Position numbers and translations under genes: made by a program | In this document: one piece after another, positions 34,942 to 44,687 of the stretch | Layout: each line of letters opens with the position of its first letter | Numbering within the stretch: the stretch's first letter is position 1 | The notes under the pieces: model-generated | Database searches by the model: none | What the model saw: the letters and a program-made list of their open reading frames with translations, nothing else | Told to the model about the DNA's origin: nothing | NCBI RefSeq assembly: GCF_937873615.1 | Contig: NZ_CALMYP010000012.1 | Location: forward strand, 1-64,000 | Length of the DNA: 64,000 nt | From: an uncultured Paracoccus sp. | GTDB lineage: Bacteria; Pseudomonadota; Alphaproteobacteria; Rhodobacterales; Rhodobacteraceae | Reading direction: 5' to 3'

Positions 34942-37794
34942 TCAGGCCGTCGCCGCCAGGCGGCGGTCGGGGCTGGCATCGCCGGGGCCGGCCCGGCGAC
35001 GCTGCATCCAGATGACCAGGGCCAGAAGCGCAAGGGCCGGGATATACATCCAGTATTTCGACGGCGCCGAAGCCGGCTGGCGAACCAGCAGGATCTTCTG
35101 ATCCCAGTCGAGGCCGGCGGCCTGTGCGGGGCTGTCGAAATTGACGTTGTCGATGACGACCTCGTCCCCGTTCTGGACCACCTCCAGCCCGAGCGCCGCC
35201 ATGCGGTCGGCACCCGTGGCACCTTCGGGCACGTTCATCTGGACCCGGAACTCGACCGGCTTGCCGACGTCGTCAAGCCCGGCGATGACCAGCCGGAAGG
35301 GCTGGCCGACCGTGGATTCGCCCAGAGCCTGCTCGATCTCGGTCGGCGGGCGGTCGTTCCAGGGCGGGGCCACCGTGTCCATCCAGAAGCCGGGACGGAA
35401 GATGGTGAAGGCCACCACCAGCAGGATCAGCGTTTCCACGATATTGCTGCGGGTCAGGAACCAGCCCTGCGTCGCCGCCGCGAACAGCAGCATGGCCACG
35501 GTCGCGGTGATGAAGACGAAGATGCCATGCACCCATCCCACATCGATCAGCAACAGATCGGTGTTGAAGATGAACAGGAAGGGCAGCGCCGCCGTCCTGA
35601 GGCTGTAGAAGAAGGCCACCACCCCGGTCTTGATCGGGTCCCCGCCCGAAACTGCGGCCGCCGCGAAGCTGGCCAGACCCACCGGCGGCGTCACATCGGC
35701 CATGATGCCGAAGTAGAACACGAACAGATGGACCGCGATCAGCGGCACGATCAGCCCGTTCTGCTGGCCGAGCGTGACGATGACCGGCGCCAGCAGCGCC
35801 GAGACGACGATATAGTTCGCCGTGGTCGGCAGGCCCATGCCCAGGATCAGCGACAGCACAGCCGTCAGGAACAGGATCGCCAGCAGGTTGCCGCCCGACA
35901 GCACCTCGACCACATCGGCCAGGGCCGAGCCGACGCCGGTCTGGCTGACCACGCCCACGATGATGCCGGCGGTCGCCGTGGCGATGCCGATGCCGATCAT
36001 GTTGCGCGCGCCCGCGATCATGCCGTCGACCAGATCGTTGACCCCGGCCCGGAAGCTGGAGGCCAGCGTGCTGTTGCCGTTGTAATCCTCGCCCCGCAGC
36101 ATCATCATCAGCGGACGCTGGGTCAGCAGGATGAAGATCATGAACGCGGTGGCCCAGAAGGCCGACAGGCCGGGCGACAGACGATCGACCATCAGCGCCC
36201 AGACCAGCACCACCACCGGCAGGATATAGTAAAGCCCCGAACGCACGGTCGGACCGGGCAAGGGCAGTTCCTTCACCTCGGCATTCGGGTCTTCGAGCTT
36301 CAGCGGCTCTTCCCGCGATCCGACCCAGAGCAGCGCCACATAGACCGCGACGAGCGCGCCGAAGATGACGTAATTGGCCGCCGCGCCAAAGGTCGGACGC
36401 ACCCAGCCCATGCCGTAGTAAAGCAGGATCGACAGCGCCGAGATCAGCATGATGCCGAAGACGAAGCCGACCAGCCGGCGCAGCCATGGCCCCGGCGTAT
36501 AGGCGCGCGGCAGGCCCTGCATACCGGCCTTCATCGCCTCAAGATGGACGATATAGACGAGCGCGATATAGGAGATCGTCGCCGGGATGAAGGCGTGCTT
36601 GACCACGTCGAAATAGGGGATACCCACATATTCGACCATCAGGAAGGCCGCAGCCCCCATGACCGGCGGCATGATCTGGCCGTTCACCGAAGACGCGACC
36701 TCGACCGCGCCGGCCTTCTCGGACGAGAAGCCCACCTTCTTCATCAGCGGGATGGTGAAGGTGCCGGTGGTGACCACATTGGCGATGGACGAGCCCGAGA
36801 TCAGCCCGGTCATGGCCGAACTGACAACGGCGGCCTTGGCCGGCCCGCCGCGCATGTGACCCATCAGCGAGAAGGCGACCTGGATGAAGTAATTGCCCGC
36901 CCCGGCCTTGTCCAGAAGCGCGCCGAACAGCACGAACAGGAAGACGAAGCTGGTCGAGACGCCAAGCGCGATGCCGAAGACGCCCTCGGTGGTGATCCAC
37001 TGGTGGTTGATTACTTCGGTCAGCGAATTGCCCTTATGGGCGATGATCTCGGGCATGAAGGGCCCGAGGAAGGTATAGACCAGGAAGACCGAGGCCACGA
37101 TCATCAGCGCCGGGCCAAGCGCGCGGCGCGTGACCTCCAACAGCAGCAGCAGGCCGATGACGCCGACCACCAGGTCCTGCGTGATCGGCGCGCCGATCCG
37201 GGTCGCGATATCGCGATAGTAGATATAGATATATAGTGCCGCGAAGACCGAGACGATGGCCATGGCCCATTCCCAGGGCGGCACGAAGTTCTTCGGGCTG
37301 CCCGCCAGAATGGCCGCGATCACGACGGCACCGATCAGCGCGATCCACCAGGCCGAACCCGCCGGCCCGCCATGGATGAACATCGCCGTCAGCACCAGCG
37401 GCACGGCCAGCGCCAGCCCAAGCTGGACCGGCGTGCGTTCCGCAGGATAGGCCAGATAGGCCAGGAACATCGCGAAGGCGAGGTGGACGGAACGCGTCTC
37501 GGTATCGTTGAGGATGCCGAATTCGAACATGAAGGGCAGCGGCGAGGCGATCCAGATCTGGAACAGCGACCAACAGAAGGCCACGATCAGGATGGTCTTG
37601 CCGACCCAGCCCGCCGGCGTCCGCGCGCCGGTATCGGAAGAGGCGACGAGTTCGTCCAGTTCGGACTGGCTCAACCCGCCGGCACCGGCTGCGGCATTTT
37701 CGATCGCCGCTGCCTCCATCTGGTGATGGCTATGCGTGCCAAGGCCGTCCCCGCCGGCCCCACGCTTTGGATCTTCGTCACTATTCATGTCCAA
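34942..37794 (-). CDS. TRAP-TAXI transporter fused permease (DctQ-DctM type)
   Basis: A 950-residue membrane protein that fuses the small (4-TM) and large (12-TM) TRAP permease parts. Residues ~65-220 are the N-terminal helices. The DctM core follows with SSAMTGLISGSSIANVVTTGTFTIPLMKK and GMGLPTTANYIVVSALLAP. The C-terminal ~120 residues contain a DUF3394-like, PDZ-resembling segment (GLEVVQNGDEVVIDNVNF) and a last membrane helix. It imports an organic acid or similar solute using an ion gradient, with the TAXI binding protein encoded upstream. Substrate unknown. The ATG at 37788 is an alternative start. Confidence 0.94.
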   Translation of the reverse strand: MDMNSDEDPKRGAGGDGLGTHSHHQMEAAAIENAAAGAGGLSQSELDELVASSDTGARTPAGWVGKTILIVAFCWSLFQIWIASPLPFMFEFGILNDTETRSVHLAFAMFLAYLAYPAERTPVQLGLALAVPLVLTAMFIHGGPAGSAWWIALIGAVVIAAILAGSPKNFVPPWEWAMAIVSVFAALYIYIYYRDIATRIGAPITQDLVVGVIGLLLLLEVTRRALGPALMIVASVFLVYTFLGPFMPEIIAHKGNSLTEVINHQWITTEGVFGIALGVSTSFVFLFVLFGALLDKAGAGNYFIQVAFSLMGHMRGGPAKAAVVSSAMTGLISGSSIANVVTTGTFTIPLMKKVGFSSEKAGAVEVASSVNGQIMPPVMGAAAFLMVEYVGIPYFDVVKHAFIPATISYIALVYIVHLEAMKAGMQGLPRAYTPGPWLRRLVGFVFGIMLISALSILLYYGMGWVRPTFGAAANYVIFGALVAVYVALLWVGSREEPLKLEDPNAEVKELPLPGPTVRSGLYYILPVVVLVWALMVDRLSPGLSAFWATAFMIFILLTQRPLMMMLRGEDYNGNSTLASSFRAGVNDLVDGMIAGARNMIGIGIATATAGIIVGVVSQTGVGSALADVVEVLSGGNLLAILFLTAVLSLILGMGLPTTANYIVVSALLAPVIVTLGQQNGLIVPLIAVHLFVFYFGIMADVTPPVGLASFAAAAVSGGDPIKTGVVAFFYSLRTAALPFLFIFNTDLLLIDVGWVHGIFVFITATVAMLLFAAATQGWFLTRSNIVETLILLVVAFTIFRPGFWMDTVAPPWNDRPPTEIEQALGESTVGQPFRLVIAGLDDVGKPVEFRVQMNVPEGATGADRMAALGLEVVQNGDEVVIDNVNFDSPAQAAGLDWDQKILLVRQPASAPSKYWMYIPALALLALVIWMQRRRAGPGDASPDRRLAATA

Positions 37795-37853
37795 ATCCCT
37801 GATACTGGCCGGTTTTGCCCGGCGTCACCTTGGTCTTTATTCTTAGACTGTCA

Positions 37854-37887
37854 TAAAAAAGCGGCCCCGCTGCAAGAGCGGAGCCGC
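37854..37887 (-). terminator. Hairpin with T-run between TAXI binding protein and permease genes
   Basis: On the minus strand GCGGCTCCGCT pairs with AGCGGGGCCGC (one G-T pair) and is followed by TTTTTTATG. It lies between the binding-protein stop and the permease start. Its likely effect is to lower permease expression relative to the binding protein. Confidence 0.8.
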
Positions 37888-37926
37888 AATTTCGCATTAT
37901 CAAGTCAGGACAGGCCCCGATTCAGA

Positions 37927-38898
37927 TCACTGAATCCAGCCCTGCTCCTTGTAATACTTCTCGGCGCCGGGATGCAGCGGGGCCGAGTTGCCTTCGCTGA
38001 CCATGGCTTCCGGGGTCAGGTTGGCGAAGGCCGGGTGCAGGCCCTTGAAGCGGTCGAAATTGTCGAAGACGGCTTTCACGACTTCATAGACGACATCGTC
38101 AGAGACATCGGCCGAGGTCACGAAGGTCGCCTTCACGCCGAAGGTGTTGGTGTCAGCGTCGGTGCCGGCATACATGCCGCCCGGGATGACCGCCTTGGCG
38201 TAATAGGGGTTTTCCTCGACCAGCTTGTCGATTTCCGGGCCTTCGACCGGCACCAGGTTGGCCTCGACCGTCGAGGTCGCTTCCTGGATCGAGCCGTTCG
38301 GGTGGCCGACGGTATAGACGATGGCATCGACCTTGTTGTCGCCGAGCGCCGCCGACTGTTCGGCCGGCTTCAGTTCCGAGGCGAGCGAGAAGTCACCCAT
38401 GGTCCAGCCCTTGGCATCCAGCACGACCTGCATGGTCGCCAGCTGGCCCGAGCCCGGGTTGCCGACGTTCACGCGCTTGCCCTTGAGGTCGTCGAAGCTG
38501 GCGATGCTGGCATCCTTGCGGGCGACGACGGTGAAAGGCTCCGGGTGGACCGAGAAGATCGCCCGTTCCTTGTCGAATTTCTTGTCGCCGGCGAATTCGT
38601 CCGAGGTGCCGTTATAGGCGTGATACTGGATGTCGGACTGGGCGACGCCCATGGTCATGTCGCCGGCCTTGATGGCGTTCACGTTGGCGACCGAGCCGCC
38701 GGTCGACGGCGCGGTGCACTTGATGCCGGTGGTGGCGGTGTCGCGGTTCACCAGACGGCAGATCGACTGGCCGACGACGTAATACACGCCGGTCTGACCG
38801 CCGGTGCCGATGGTGATGAAGGTTTCTTCCTGCGCGCTGGCGGCCCCGGCCACGGTCGCGAAGGCAAATGCCGCTGTTACGGTCTTTACGAAGTTCAT
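37927..38898 (-). CDS. TAXI-family TRAP transporter solute-binding protein
   Basis: A 323-residue periplasmic protein with a signal peptide ending GAASA (about residue 22). It then begins EETFITIGTGGQTGVYYVVGQSICRLVN, the TAXI hallmark (TGGxTGxYYxxG). Further on it has GKRVNVGNPGSGQLATMQVVL. It captures the substrate and hands it to the fused permease encoded downstream. Some family members bind glutamate or other small acids. Here the ligand is not predictable. An AT-rich upstream region holds the presumed promoter. Confidence 0.95.
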   Translation of the reverse strand: MNFVKTVTAAFAFATVAGAASAQEETFITIGTGGQTGVYYVVGQSICRLVNRDTATTGIKCTAPSTGGSVANVNAIKAGDMTMGVAQSDIQYHAYNGTSDEFAGDKKFDKERAIFSVHPEPFTVVARKDASIASFDDLKGKRVNVGNPGSGQLATMQVVLDAKGWTMGDFSLASELKPAEQSAALGDNKVDAIVYTVGHPNGSIQEATSTVEANLVPVEGPEIDKLVEENPYYAKAVIPGGMYAGTDADTNTFGVKATFVTSADVSDDVVYEVVKAVFDNFDRFKGLHPAFANLTPEAMVSEGNSAPLHPGAEKYYKEQGWIQ

Positions 38899-38951
38899 TC
38901 TGGTCTCCCCAGTTGGTTAGATGCTCAAGCGTCCGATATCTGCGCGAAAAG

Positions 38952-38968
38952 TGCAACAGTCGACTGCA
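38952..38968. promoter_or_regulatory. Palindrome upstream of the TAXI gene, possible operator
   Basis: CAGTCGACTG (38957-38966) is a perfect ten-base palindrome inside the longer near-symmetric TGCAACAGTCGACTGCA. It lies about 55 bases upstream of the TAXI start in an otherwise AT-rich leader. No regulator gene is adjacent, and chance occurrence cannot be excluded. Confidence 0.3.
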
Positions 38969-39100
38969 TTACCATGAATTTCTTAATTTTTTGCTGGAAT
39001 TATCTTGATTTATTGAGTTTTTATTGGCCGCCACGACACTCGATACAAACGAATCCCCATTTCCTGAGACAAGGTGACGTCAGGGCAGGTTCGCGGCTGC

Positions 39101-39553
39101 TCAAGCACCGTAAAGGGCTTTGGCGCGGGTCTCGAAGGCGCGGACGATGCGGCTCATGGCCTCGTCGAAGACCACACCGATCAGGCGGCCGAGAATGGCG
39201 TTCTTGAACTCGAAATCGACGAAGAAATCGACATTCGAGCCGCCCTCGGGCAGATCCTGGAAGGCCCAGCCGGAATGCAGATAGCGGAACGGGCCGTCGA
39301 GATAGTCGGTGTCGATCTTCAGCGTCTCGGGCCAGAGGGTGACGCGGCTGCCGAAACGCTCGCGGAAGACCTTGAAGGAGATCACCAGATCGGCTTCGAT
39401 CACCTCGCTGCCATCCGGTTGCGGCTGGCGCGCCCGGATCCGGGCCGCACTGTTCCAGGGCAGGAATTCGGGGTAGCGTTCGACATCGGCGACCAGATCG
39501 TACATCTGGCGGGCCGAGTAAGGCAGCTTGCGGGTTTCGGAGCGTTTCGGCAA
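39101..39553 (-). CDS. COQ10/RatA-like START-domain protein
   Basis: A 150-residue polyketide-cyclase/START-fold protein whose family (COQ10, bacterial RatA) binds ubiquinone-like lipids and aids respiration. Conserved parts are SETRKLPYSARQMYDLVADVERYPEFLPW and DFEFKNAILGRLIGVVFDEA. No ATG lies near the expected N-terminus. I chose the TTG at 39553, which gives the usual short M-P-x-x-S-E-T-R opening. A TTG at 39586 would add 11 residues. The old label 'toxin RatA' should not be read literally. Confidence 0.88.
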   Translation of the reverse strand: MPKRSETRKLPYSARQMYDLVADVERYPEFLPWNSAARIRARQPQPDGSEVIEADLVISFKVFRERFGSRVTLWPETLKIDTDYLDGPFRYLHSGWAFQDLPEGGSNVDFFVDFEFKNAILGRLIGVVFDEAMSRIVRAFETRAKALYGA

Positions 39554-39603
39554 ATCGGATCCGTCAGTGGCAGGGCGCGGCAGCAATAACCGAAGGTGGA
39601 AAG

Positions 39604-39789
39604 ATGAACAACCTGACTTGGCTGATCCGGGCCTCGCGTTGGGCGCGCAAACCGCCCAGCCGGAAGATGGTGATCCTGGTCTTCTCCATCCTCGCCGCCG
39701 GGCTGGTCATGCTGGGCCTTGAAAAGCTGGGGCTCTGGCCGGAATGGGCAACGATGGACAGACCCCGGGGTCCGCGCCTGCCGCGCTGA
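39604..39789 (+). CDS. Small single-TM membrane protein
   Basis: A 61-residue protein, MNNLTWLIRASRWARKPPSR, with a basic N-terminus and one membrane helix at about residues 23-41 (VILVFSILAAGLVMLGLEKL). AAGGTGGAAAG precedes the ATG. It is divergent from the COQ10-like gene. Similar short proteins occur in related bacteria without assigned function. Coding status rests on the good ribosome site and the clear membrane helix. Confidence 0.75.
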   Translation: MNNLTWLIRASRWARKPPSRKMVILVFSILAAGLVMLGLEKLGLWPEWATMDRPRGPRLPR

Positions 39790-39811
39790 TCGGTCGCGGC
39801 AGGCTTTCCGG

Positions 39812-40651
39812 TCAAAGCCCGGCTTCGGCGAAGCTGTTGCACGACGACAGGGTGCCGCCCTCGTATCCGCGCAGGAACCATTTCTGCCGGTCGGCCGAAG
39901 ACCCATGGGTGAACGCATCGGGCACCACCGCGCGGCCCGCGCTTTGCATCAGCGCATCGTCGCCCACGGCGGCGGCGGCGTTGATCGCCTCGGCAAGATC
40001 GTCCCGGTCGATCCGCAGATCCTGGGTCGAGCTACGCGCCCACATGCCGGCAAAGCAATCCGCCTGCAATTCGGTCAGCACCGAGAGGTAATTCGAATCC
40101 TCCTTGCTGGCGCTCTGGCGCATCTGGGTCACCTTGGGCAGGATGCCAAGCTGGTTCTGGACGTGATGGCCGACCTCATGGGCGATGACATAGGCGGCGG
40201 CCAGGTCGCCCCCGGCCCCCATCCGCTGCGACATCACCTTGAAGAAATCGGTGTCGAGATAGATCCTCTGATCCGCCGGGCAATAGAACGGCCCCATCTG
40301 CGCCGAGGCGCCGCCGCAGCCCGATTGCGTGACCCCGGAATAGAGCACCATCTGCGGTTCGCCATAGGCGCGGCCGGTCACCGCCGGCACCGCCTCGCCG
40401 AAGACGGTCTCGGTCTCGCGCAGGATCACGCCGGCGAAATCGCCCATCTGGCGGTCTTCCGCCGTCAACTCTCTGGGCTGGCCCGGGCTTTGGCCGGTCT
40501 CGCTGACCAGGGGCGAAATATCTATGCCGAAGAAATACCCGAAGGCCAGCACCGCCAGCATGCCGACCAGGCCGATGCTGCCCGCACCGCCCGATCCCAT
40601 CCTGCGCCGATCCTCGACATTGCGGCTGCCTTGCCGTCCGCGCCATTCCAT
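39812..40651 (-). CDS. YpfJ-type neutral zinc metallopeptidase
   Basis: A 279-residue protein, MEWRGRQGSRNVEDRRRM, with a membrane helix at about residues 28-46. Its catalytic region is YVIAHEVGHHVQNQLGI, where HEVGH is the zinc site. Downstream ELQADCFAGMWA provides the third ligand. This is the zinc_peptidase/YpfJ family. GGGAGTG stands before the chosen ATG at 40651. Longer in-frame starts lack family similarity. Substrate unknown. The active site is expected in the periplasm. Confidence 0.93.
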   Translation of the reverse strand: MEWRGRQGSRNVEDRRRMGSGGAGSIGLVGMLAVLAFGYFFGIDISPLVSETGQSPGQPRELTAEDRQMGDFAGVILRETETVFGEAVPAVTGRAYGEPQMVLYSGVTQSGCGGASAQMGPFYCPADQRIYLDTDFFKVMSQRMGAGGDLAAAYVIAHEVGHHVQNQLGILPKVTQMRQSASKEDSNYLSVLTELQADCFAGMWARSSTQDLRIDRDDLAEAINAAAAVGDDALMQSAGRAVVPDAFTHGSSADRQKWFLRGYEGGTLSSCNSFAEAGL

Positions 40652-40778
40652 CTGTTGCACTCCCGCAAAATACCCGCCCCGGACCATCGGCGCGGCGTTC
40701 GTAACGCCTGACAACCCTAGGCGGGCTTGACGGTTCCGGCAAGCCGGGCGAGACGGGGGTGCGAAAAGGGATTTTTCA

Positions 40779-41357
40779 ATGCTCAGACGGCTCTACGACT
40801 GGACCATGGACCTCGCTGCGCGCCCCTATGCGATGTGGGCGCTGTTTGCGGTGGCCTTCATCGAAAGCTCGTTCTTTCCGATTCCGCCGGATGTGCTGAT
40901 CATCCCGATGGTGCTGGCGAATCGCCCGGCCTGGCTGCGAATCGCGCTTGTGGCGACGCTGGGTTCGGTGCTGGGTGGGCTTTTCGGCTATTGGATCGGG
41001 GCCGCGCTGATGGACAGCGTAGGCCAGCATATACTTGCCGCCTATGGGAAAGAGGCCGATTACGCCGCCCTATCCGCACGTTTCGACGAATGGGGCGTCT
41101 GGGCGGTGCTGATCGCCGGGCTGACCCCCTTCCCCTTCAAGGTGATCACGATCTTTTCAGGCGCGGTGCACCTGAACCTCGTGGTCTTCGTCCTTGCCGC
41201 CATCGCCGCCCGGGCCACGCGCTTCTTCATCGTCGCCTGGCTGCTGTGGCGATACGGCGCACCGATCCGTGATTTCATCGAGAAGCGGCTTGGCCTTATC
41301 TTCACGCTGTTCCTTGTCGGCCTGATCGGCGGCTTCTATCTGGTGAAATACCTATGA
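40779..41357 (+). CDS. DedA/YqaA-type membrane protein
   Basis: A 192-residue membrane protein with about five hydrophobic helices. The family motifs are visible: FIESSFFPIPPDVLIIPM, ATLGSVLGGLFGYWIG and GLTPFPFKVITIFSGAVHLNL. DedA-superfamily proteins are linked to lipid scrambling and membrane potential. The YqaA branch is poorly characterised. It overlaps dsbB by four bases. Confidence 0.9.
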   Translation: MLRRLYDWTMDLAARPYAMWALFAVAFIESSFFPIPPDVLIIPMVLANRPAWLRIALVATLGSVLGGLFGYWIGAALMDSVGQHILAAYGKEADYAALSARFDEWGVWAVLIAGLTPFPFKVITIFSGAVHLNLVVFVLAAIAARATRFFIVAWLLWRYGAPIRDFIEKRLGLIFTLFLVGLIGGFYLVKYL

Positions 41358-41836
41358 CCACCCTGACCTCACGACAGCTTGCGATCCTGGCCGGTGCGGG
41401 ATCGGCAGGCATGCTGCTGGCGGCGCTGTTCTTTCAGTGGCTGGGCTATGCGCCCTGCGAGCTTTGCATCCTGCAACGCTGGCCGCATCTGGCCGCCGCC
41501 ATCATCGCCGCGCTGATCGCCTTCCACGACGCCCGGCTGCTGCGCTGGCTGGGTGCGATCGCGGCGGGTCTTGCCTGCGCCTTCGCCATCTATCACTCCG
41601 GGGTCGAGTTCGGCTGGTGGCAGGGGCCGGTGGCCTGCACCGGCGGTCTTGGCGATATCGGCGCCATGTCCACGCAGGACCTGATGGCGCGGCTGCAGAC
41701 CGCCCAGGTGGTGCGCTGCGATCAGCCGCAATGGTATTTCCTCGGCCTCAGCATGGCCGCCTGGAACGCCATCCTCTCGGCCATGCTGACGGGGATGTGG
41801 CTGCGCGCCGCATTTGGGCGCGGGATCGGCCGCTAG
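41354..41836 (+). CDS. dsbB: Disulfide bond formation protein DsbB
   Basis: A 160-residue, four-TM quinone oxidoreductase that reoxidises DsbA. The first redox pair is Cys35/Cys38 in APCELCILQRW. The second periplasmic pair is Cys95 (GPVACTGG) and Cys122 (VVRCDQPQW). Translation is coupled to the DedA-like gene through an ATGA overlap. dsbA is not in the window. Confidence 0.95.
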   Translation: MTTLTSRQLAILAGAGSAGMLLAALFFQWLGYAPCELCILQRWPHLAAAIIAALIAFHDARLLRWLGAIAAGLACAFAIYHSGVEFGWWQGPVACTGGLGDIGAMSTQDLMARLQTAQVVRCDQPQWYFLGLSMAAWNAILSAMLTGMWLRAAFGRGIGR

Positions 41837-41841
41837 CGGCG

Positions 41842-41870
41842 TTGCACCCAACCAAGTGCAGGTGCTATAC
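41842..41870 (+). promoter_or_regulatory. Promoter of gyrA
   Basis: TTGCAC (41842-41847) and CTATAC (41865-41870) with a 17-base spacer lie about 32 bases before the gyrA GTG. Good agreement with the housekeeping consensus and a short leader. Confidence 0.65.
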
Positions 41871-41901
41871 CACGCGGCAACAAGATATTGAGGCGTAAGA
41901 C

Positions 41902-44673
41902 GTGGCGGATACCCCCGAAGACGAGTTGGAAGTGGGCAATGGCATCGACGGCGATGACGGCGAGGCCCCGGCCCGCGAGGTCATGCATCACGACGGCCCG
42001 CAGATCGACATCACCAACGAAATGCGGTCGAGCTATCTCGACTATGCGATGTCGGTCATCGTCAGCCGGGCCATCCCGGATCTGCGCGACGGGCTGAAGC
42101 CGGTTCACCGCCGCATCCTCTATGCGATGCACGAGACCGGCAACACCCATGACAAGCCCTATCGCAAATCGGCACGGCCCGTCGGCGATGTCATGGGGAA
42201 ATATCACCCTCATGGCGATGCCGCGATCTACGACGCGCTCGTGCGGATGGCGCAGGGCTTTTCCATGTCGCTGCCGCTTCTGGATGGGCAGGGCAATTTC
42301 GGCTCCATGGATGGCGATCCGCCGGCGGCGATGCGTTACACCGAAGTGCGCATGGCCAAGCCCGCCGATTACATCCTGGCCGATATCGACAAGGACACGG
42401 TCGATTTTCAGGACAATTACGACGGCAAGGACCGCGAGCCCACGGTTCTGCCCTCGCGCTTCCCGAACATGCTGGTCAATGGCGCCGGCGGCATCGCCGT
42501 CGGCATGGCCACCAATATCCCGCCCCATAACCTGGGCGAGGTCGTCGATGCGACGCTGGCCCTGATCGAGAACCCGGACCTTTCGACCGAGCGCCTGATG
42601 GAGATCGTGCCCGGCCCCGACTTCCCGACCGGCGCCACGATCCTTGGCCGCTCGGGCATCCGCAAGGCATATCTGGAAGGCCGCGGCTCGATCATCATGC
42701 GGGCCAAGACCCGGATCGAGGAGATCCGCAAGGATCGCTTCGCCATCGTGATCGAGGAGATCCCCTATCAGGTCAACAAGGCCACGATGATCGAGAAGAT
42801 CGCCGAACTGGCCAAGGAAAAGCGGATCGAGGGCATCGCCCATGTCCAGGACGAATCCGACCGCCACGGGGTGCGCGTCGTCGTCGAGTTGAAACGCGAT
42901 GCGACGCCGGATGTGGTCTTGAACCAGCTGTTCCGCTTCACGCCGATGCAGACCACATTCGGGGCGAACATGCTGGCCCTGAACGGCGGCCGACCTGAAC
43001 AACTGACCCTGCGCGACTTCCTGACCTATTTCATCCAGTTCCGCGAGGAAGTGGTCGCCCGCCGCACCGCGTTCGAGCTGCGCAAGGCGCGCGAGCGCAG
43101 CCATATCCTCTGCGGTCTGGCGGTCGCGGTGTCGAACGTGGATGAGGTGGTGGAAACCATCCGTTCGTCGGCCGATGCCGCCGAGGCCCGCGAGCGCCTG
43201 ATGAGCCGCCGCTGGCCGGCGCATACGATCCTCGAATATCTCAAGCTGATCGACGATCCGCGCCACCCGGTCAACGACGATGGCACCTATAACCTGTCGG
43301 AAACCCAGGCCCGTGCGATCCTCGATCTGCGCTTGCAGCGCCTGACCCAGCTTGGCGTGCAGGAAATCACCGAGGAACTGAAATCGCTGGCCGATTCGAT
43401 CCGCGAATACCTGGCGATCCTCGGCTCGCGAGAGCGGATCATGGGCATCATCGCCGATGAGCTGACCGAGGTGAAAACCCTCTTTGCCGTGCCGCGTCGC
43501 ACCGAGATCGGCGAATGGTCCGGCGACATGGACGACGAGGACCTGATCGAGCGCGAGGACATGGTCGTGACCATCACCTCGGGCGGCTATATCAAGCGCA
43601 CCGCGCTTGCCGAATTCCGCGCCCAGAAGCGCGGCGGCAAGGGCCTGTCGGGCATGGCCACCAAGGAAGACGATGTCGTCACCACGCTTTTCGTGGCCAA
43701 TACCCATACCGAACTGCTGTTCTTCACCACCGGCGGCATGGTCTACCGGCTGAAGACCTGGCGGCTGCCGCTTGGCGGGCGCACGGCCCGGGGCAAGGCG
43801 CTTGTGAACATCCTGCCCATCGACGGCGGCACCTCGATCGCCGCACTTCTGCCGATGGATGCGCCGGAAACCGAATGGGACGATTATCAGGTCATCTTCG
43901 CCACCGATGGCGGCGAGGTGCGGCGCAACGCGCTGTCGGATTTCACCAATATCATGCGCAACGGCAAGATCGCCATGAAGCTGCCCGAAGGCACCAGCCT
44001 GATCGGCGTGCGCATGGCAACCGATGACGACGATGTCATGCTGGTCACCGCCAGGGGCCGCGCCATCCGCTTTGCCGCGACCGATATCCGCGTCTTCCAG
44101 AGCCGCGCCTCGACCGGGGTGCGCGGCATCCGGCTGGGGGCCGGCGACAGCGTCGTCAGCATGTCCGTCATCCGCCATTTCGAGGCCGACCCGGCCGAAC
44201 GCGCCGCCTATCTGAAGATGCGCCGCGCGGTTGCCGGCGCGCTCGATGACGGGGCCGAACCCGACGAGGACGAGGATGCCGTGGCCGAGGGCAGCATCAC
44301 CCAGGAACGCTATGCCGAAATGTCGGCGGCCGAGGACCTGATCCTGACCATTACCGCCAAGGGCTCGGGCAAGATCAGTTCCAGCTTCGATTATCCGCTG
44401 CGCGGGCGTGGCGGCCAGGGGGTCATGGCGATGGACAAGGCGCTGCGCGGCGGCCAGCTTGTCGCCTCGTTCCCGGTCGAGCCGGACGATCAGATCATGC
44501 TGGCGACCTCGACCGGGCAGTCGATCCGGGTGCCGGTGGACGGGATCAGCTTCCGCTCGCGCTCGGCCGGCGGGGTGCGGGTTTTCAACACCACCAATGG
44601 CGAAACTGTTGTTTCCGTTGCACGGATCGCGGATCAAGGCGAGGATGAGGGTGACGAATCCGCCGAATCCTGA
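41902..44673 (+). CDS. gyrA: DNA gyrase subunit A
   Basis: Breakage-reunion subunit of gyrase that introduces negative supercoils. The 923 residues have the catalytic tyrosine Tyr146 in AAMRYTEVR, the helix around [12 protein letters not shown] (residues 100-111), and the C-terminal DNA-wrapping domain with the GyrA box QKRGGKG. The N-terminus has an acidic ~30-residue extension. Translation starts at GTG with GAGGCG upstream. Position 107, equivalent to E. coli Ser83, is alanine. Confidence 0.98.
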   Translation: MADTPEDELEVGNGIDGDDGEAPAREVMHHDGPQIDITNEMRSSYLDYAMSVIVSRAIPDLRDGLKPVHRRILYAMHETGNTHDKPYRKSARPVGDVMGKYHPHGDAAIYDALVRMAQGFSMSLPLLDGQGNFGSMDGDPPAAMRYTEVRMAKPADYILADIDKDTVDFQDNYDGKDREPTVLPSRFPNMLVNGAGGIAVGMATNIPPHNLGEVVDATLALIENPDLSTERLMEIVPGPDFPTGATILGRSGIRKAYLEGRGSIIMRAKTRIEEIRKDRFAIVIEEIPYQVNKATMIEKIAELAKEKRIEGIAHVQDESDRHGVRVVVELKRDATPDVVLNQLFRFTPMQTTFGANMLALNGGRPEQLTLRDFLTYFIQFREEVVARRTAFELRKARERSHILCGLAVAVSNVDEVVETIRSSADAAEARERLMSRRWPAHTILEYLKLIDDPRHPVNDDGTYNLSETQARAILDLRLQRLTQLGVQEITEELKSLADSIREYLAILGSRERIMGIIADELTEVKTLFAVPRRTEIGEWSGDMDDEDLIEREDMVVTITSGGYIKRTALAEFRAQKRGGKGLSGMATKEDDVVTTLFVANTHTELLFFTTGGMVYRLKTWRLPLGGRTARGKALVNILPIDGGTSIAALLPMDAPETEWDDYQVIFATDGGEVRRNALSDFTNIMRNGKIAMKLPEGTSLIGVRMATDDDDVMLVTARGRAIRFAATDIRVFQSRASTGVRGIRLGAGDSVVSMSVIRHFEADPAERAAYLKMRRAVAGALDDGAEPDEDEDAVAEGSITQERYAEMSAAEDLILTITAKGSGKISSSFDYPLRGRGGQGVMAMDKALRGGQLVASFPVEPDDQIMLATSTGQSIRVPVDGISFRSRSAGGVRVFNTTNGETVVSVARIADQGEDEGDESAES

Positions 44674-44687
44674 CCGAGAGGACTGAC

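Noticed and set aside
34900-37236. 778-codon plus-strand open frame across the TRAP permease
   Set aside because: Antisense to a well-matched transporter gene; Asp/His/Arg-rich composition typical of shadow frames.
39101-39553. Reading the RatA-like protein as a toxin-antitoxin module
   Set aside because: The family label is historical. START-fold COQ10-like features are clear and there is no RatB-type partner next to it.
41833-44637. 934-codon open frame opposite gyrA
   Set aside because: Same cause: strong third-position GC in gyrA removes stops from the antisense frame. No recognisable protein.
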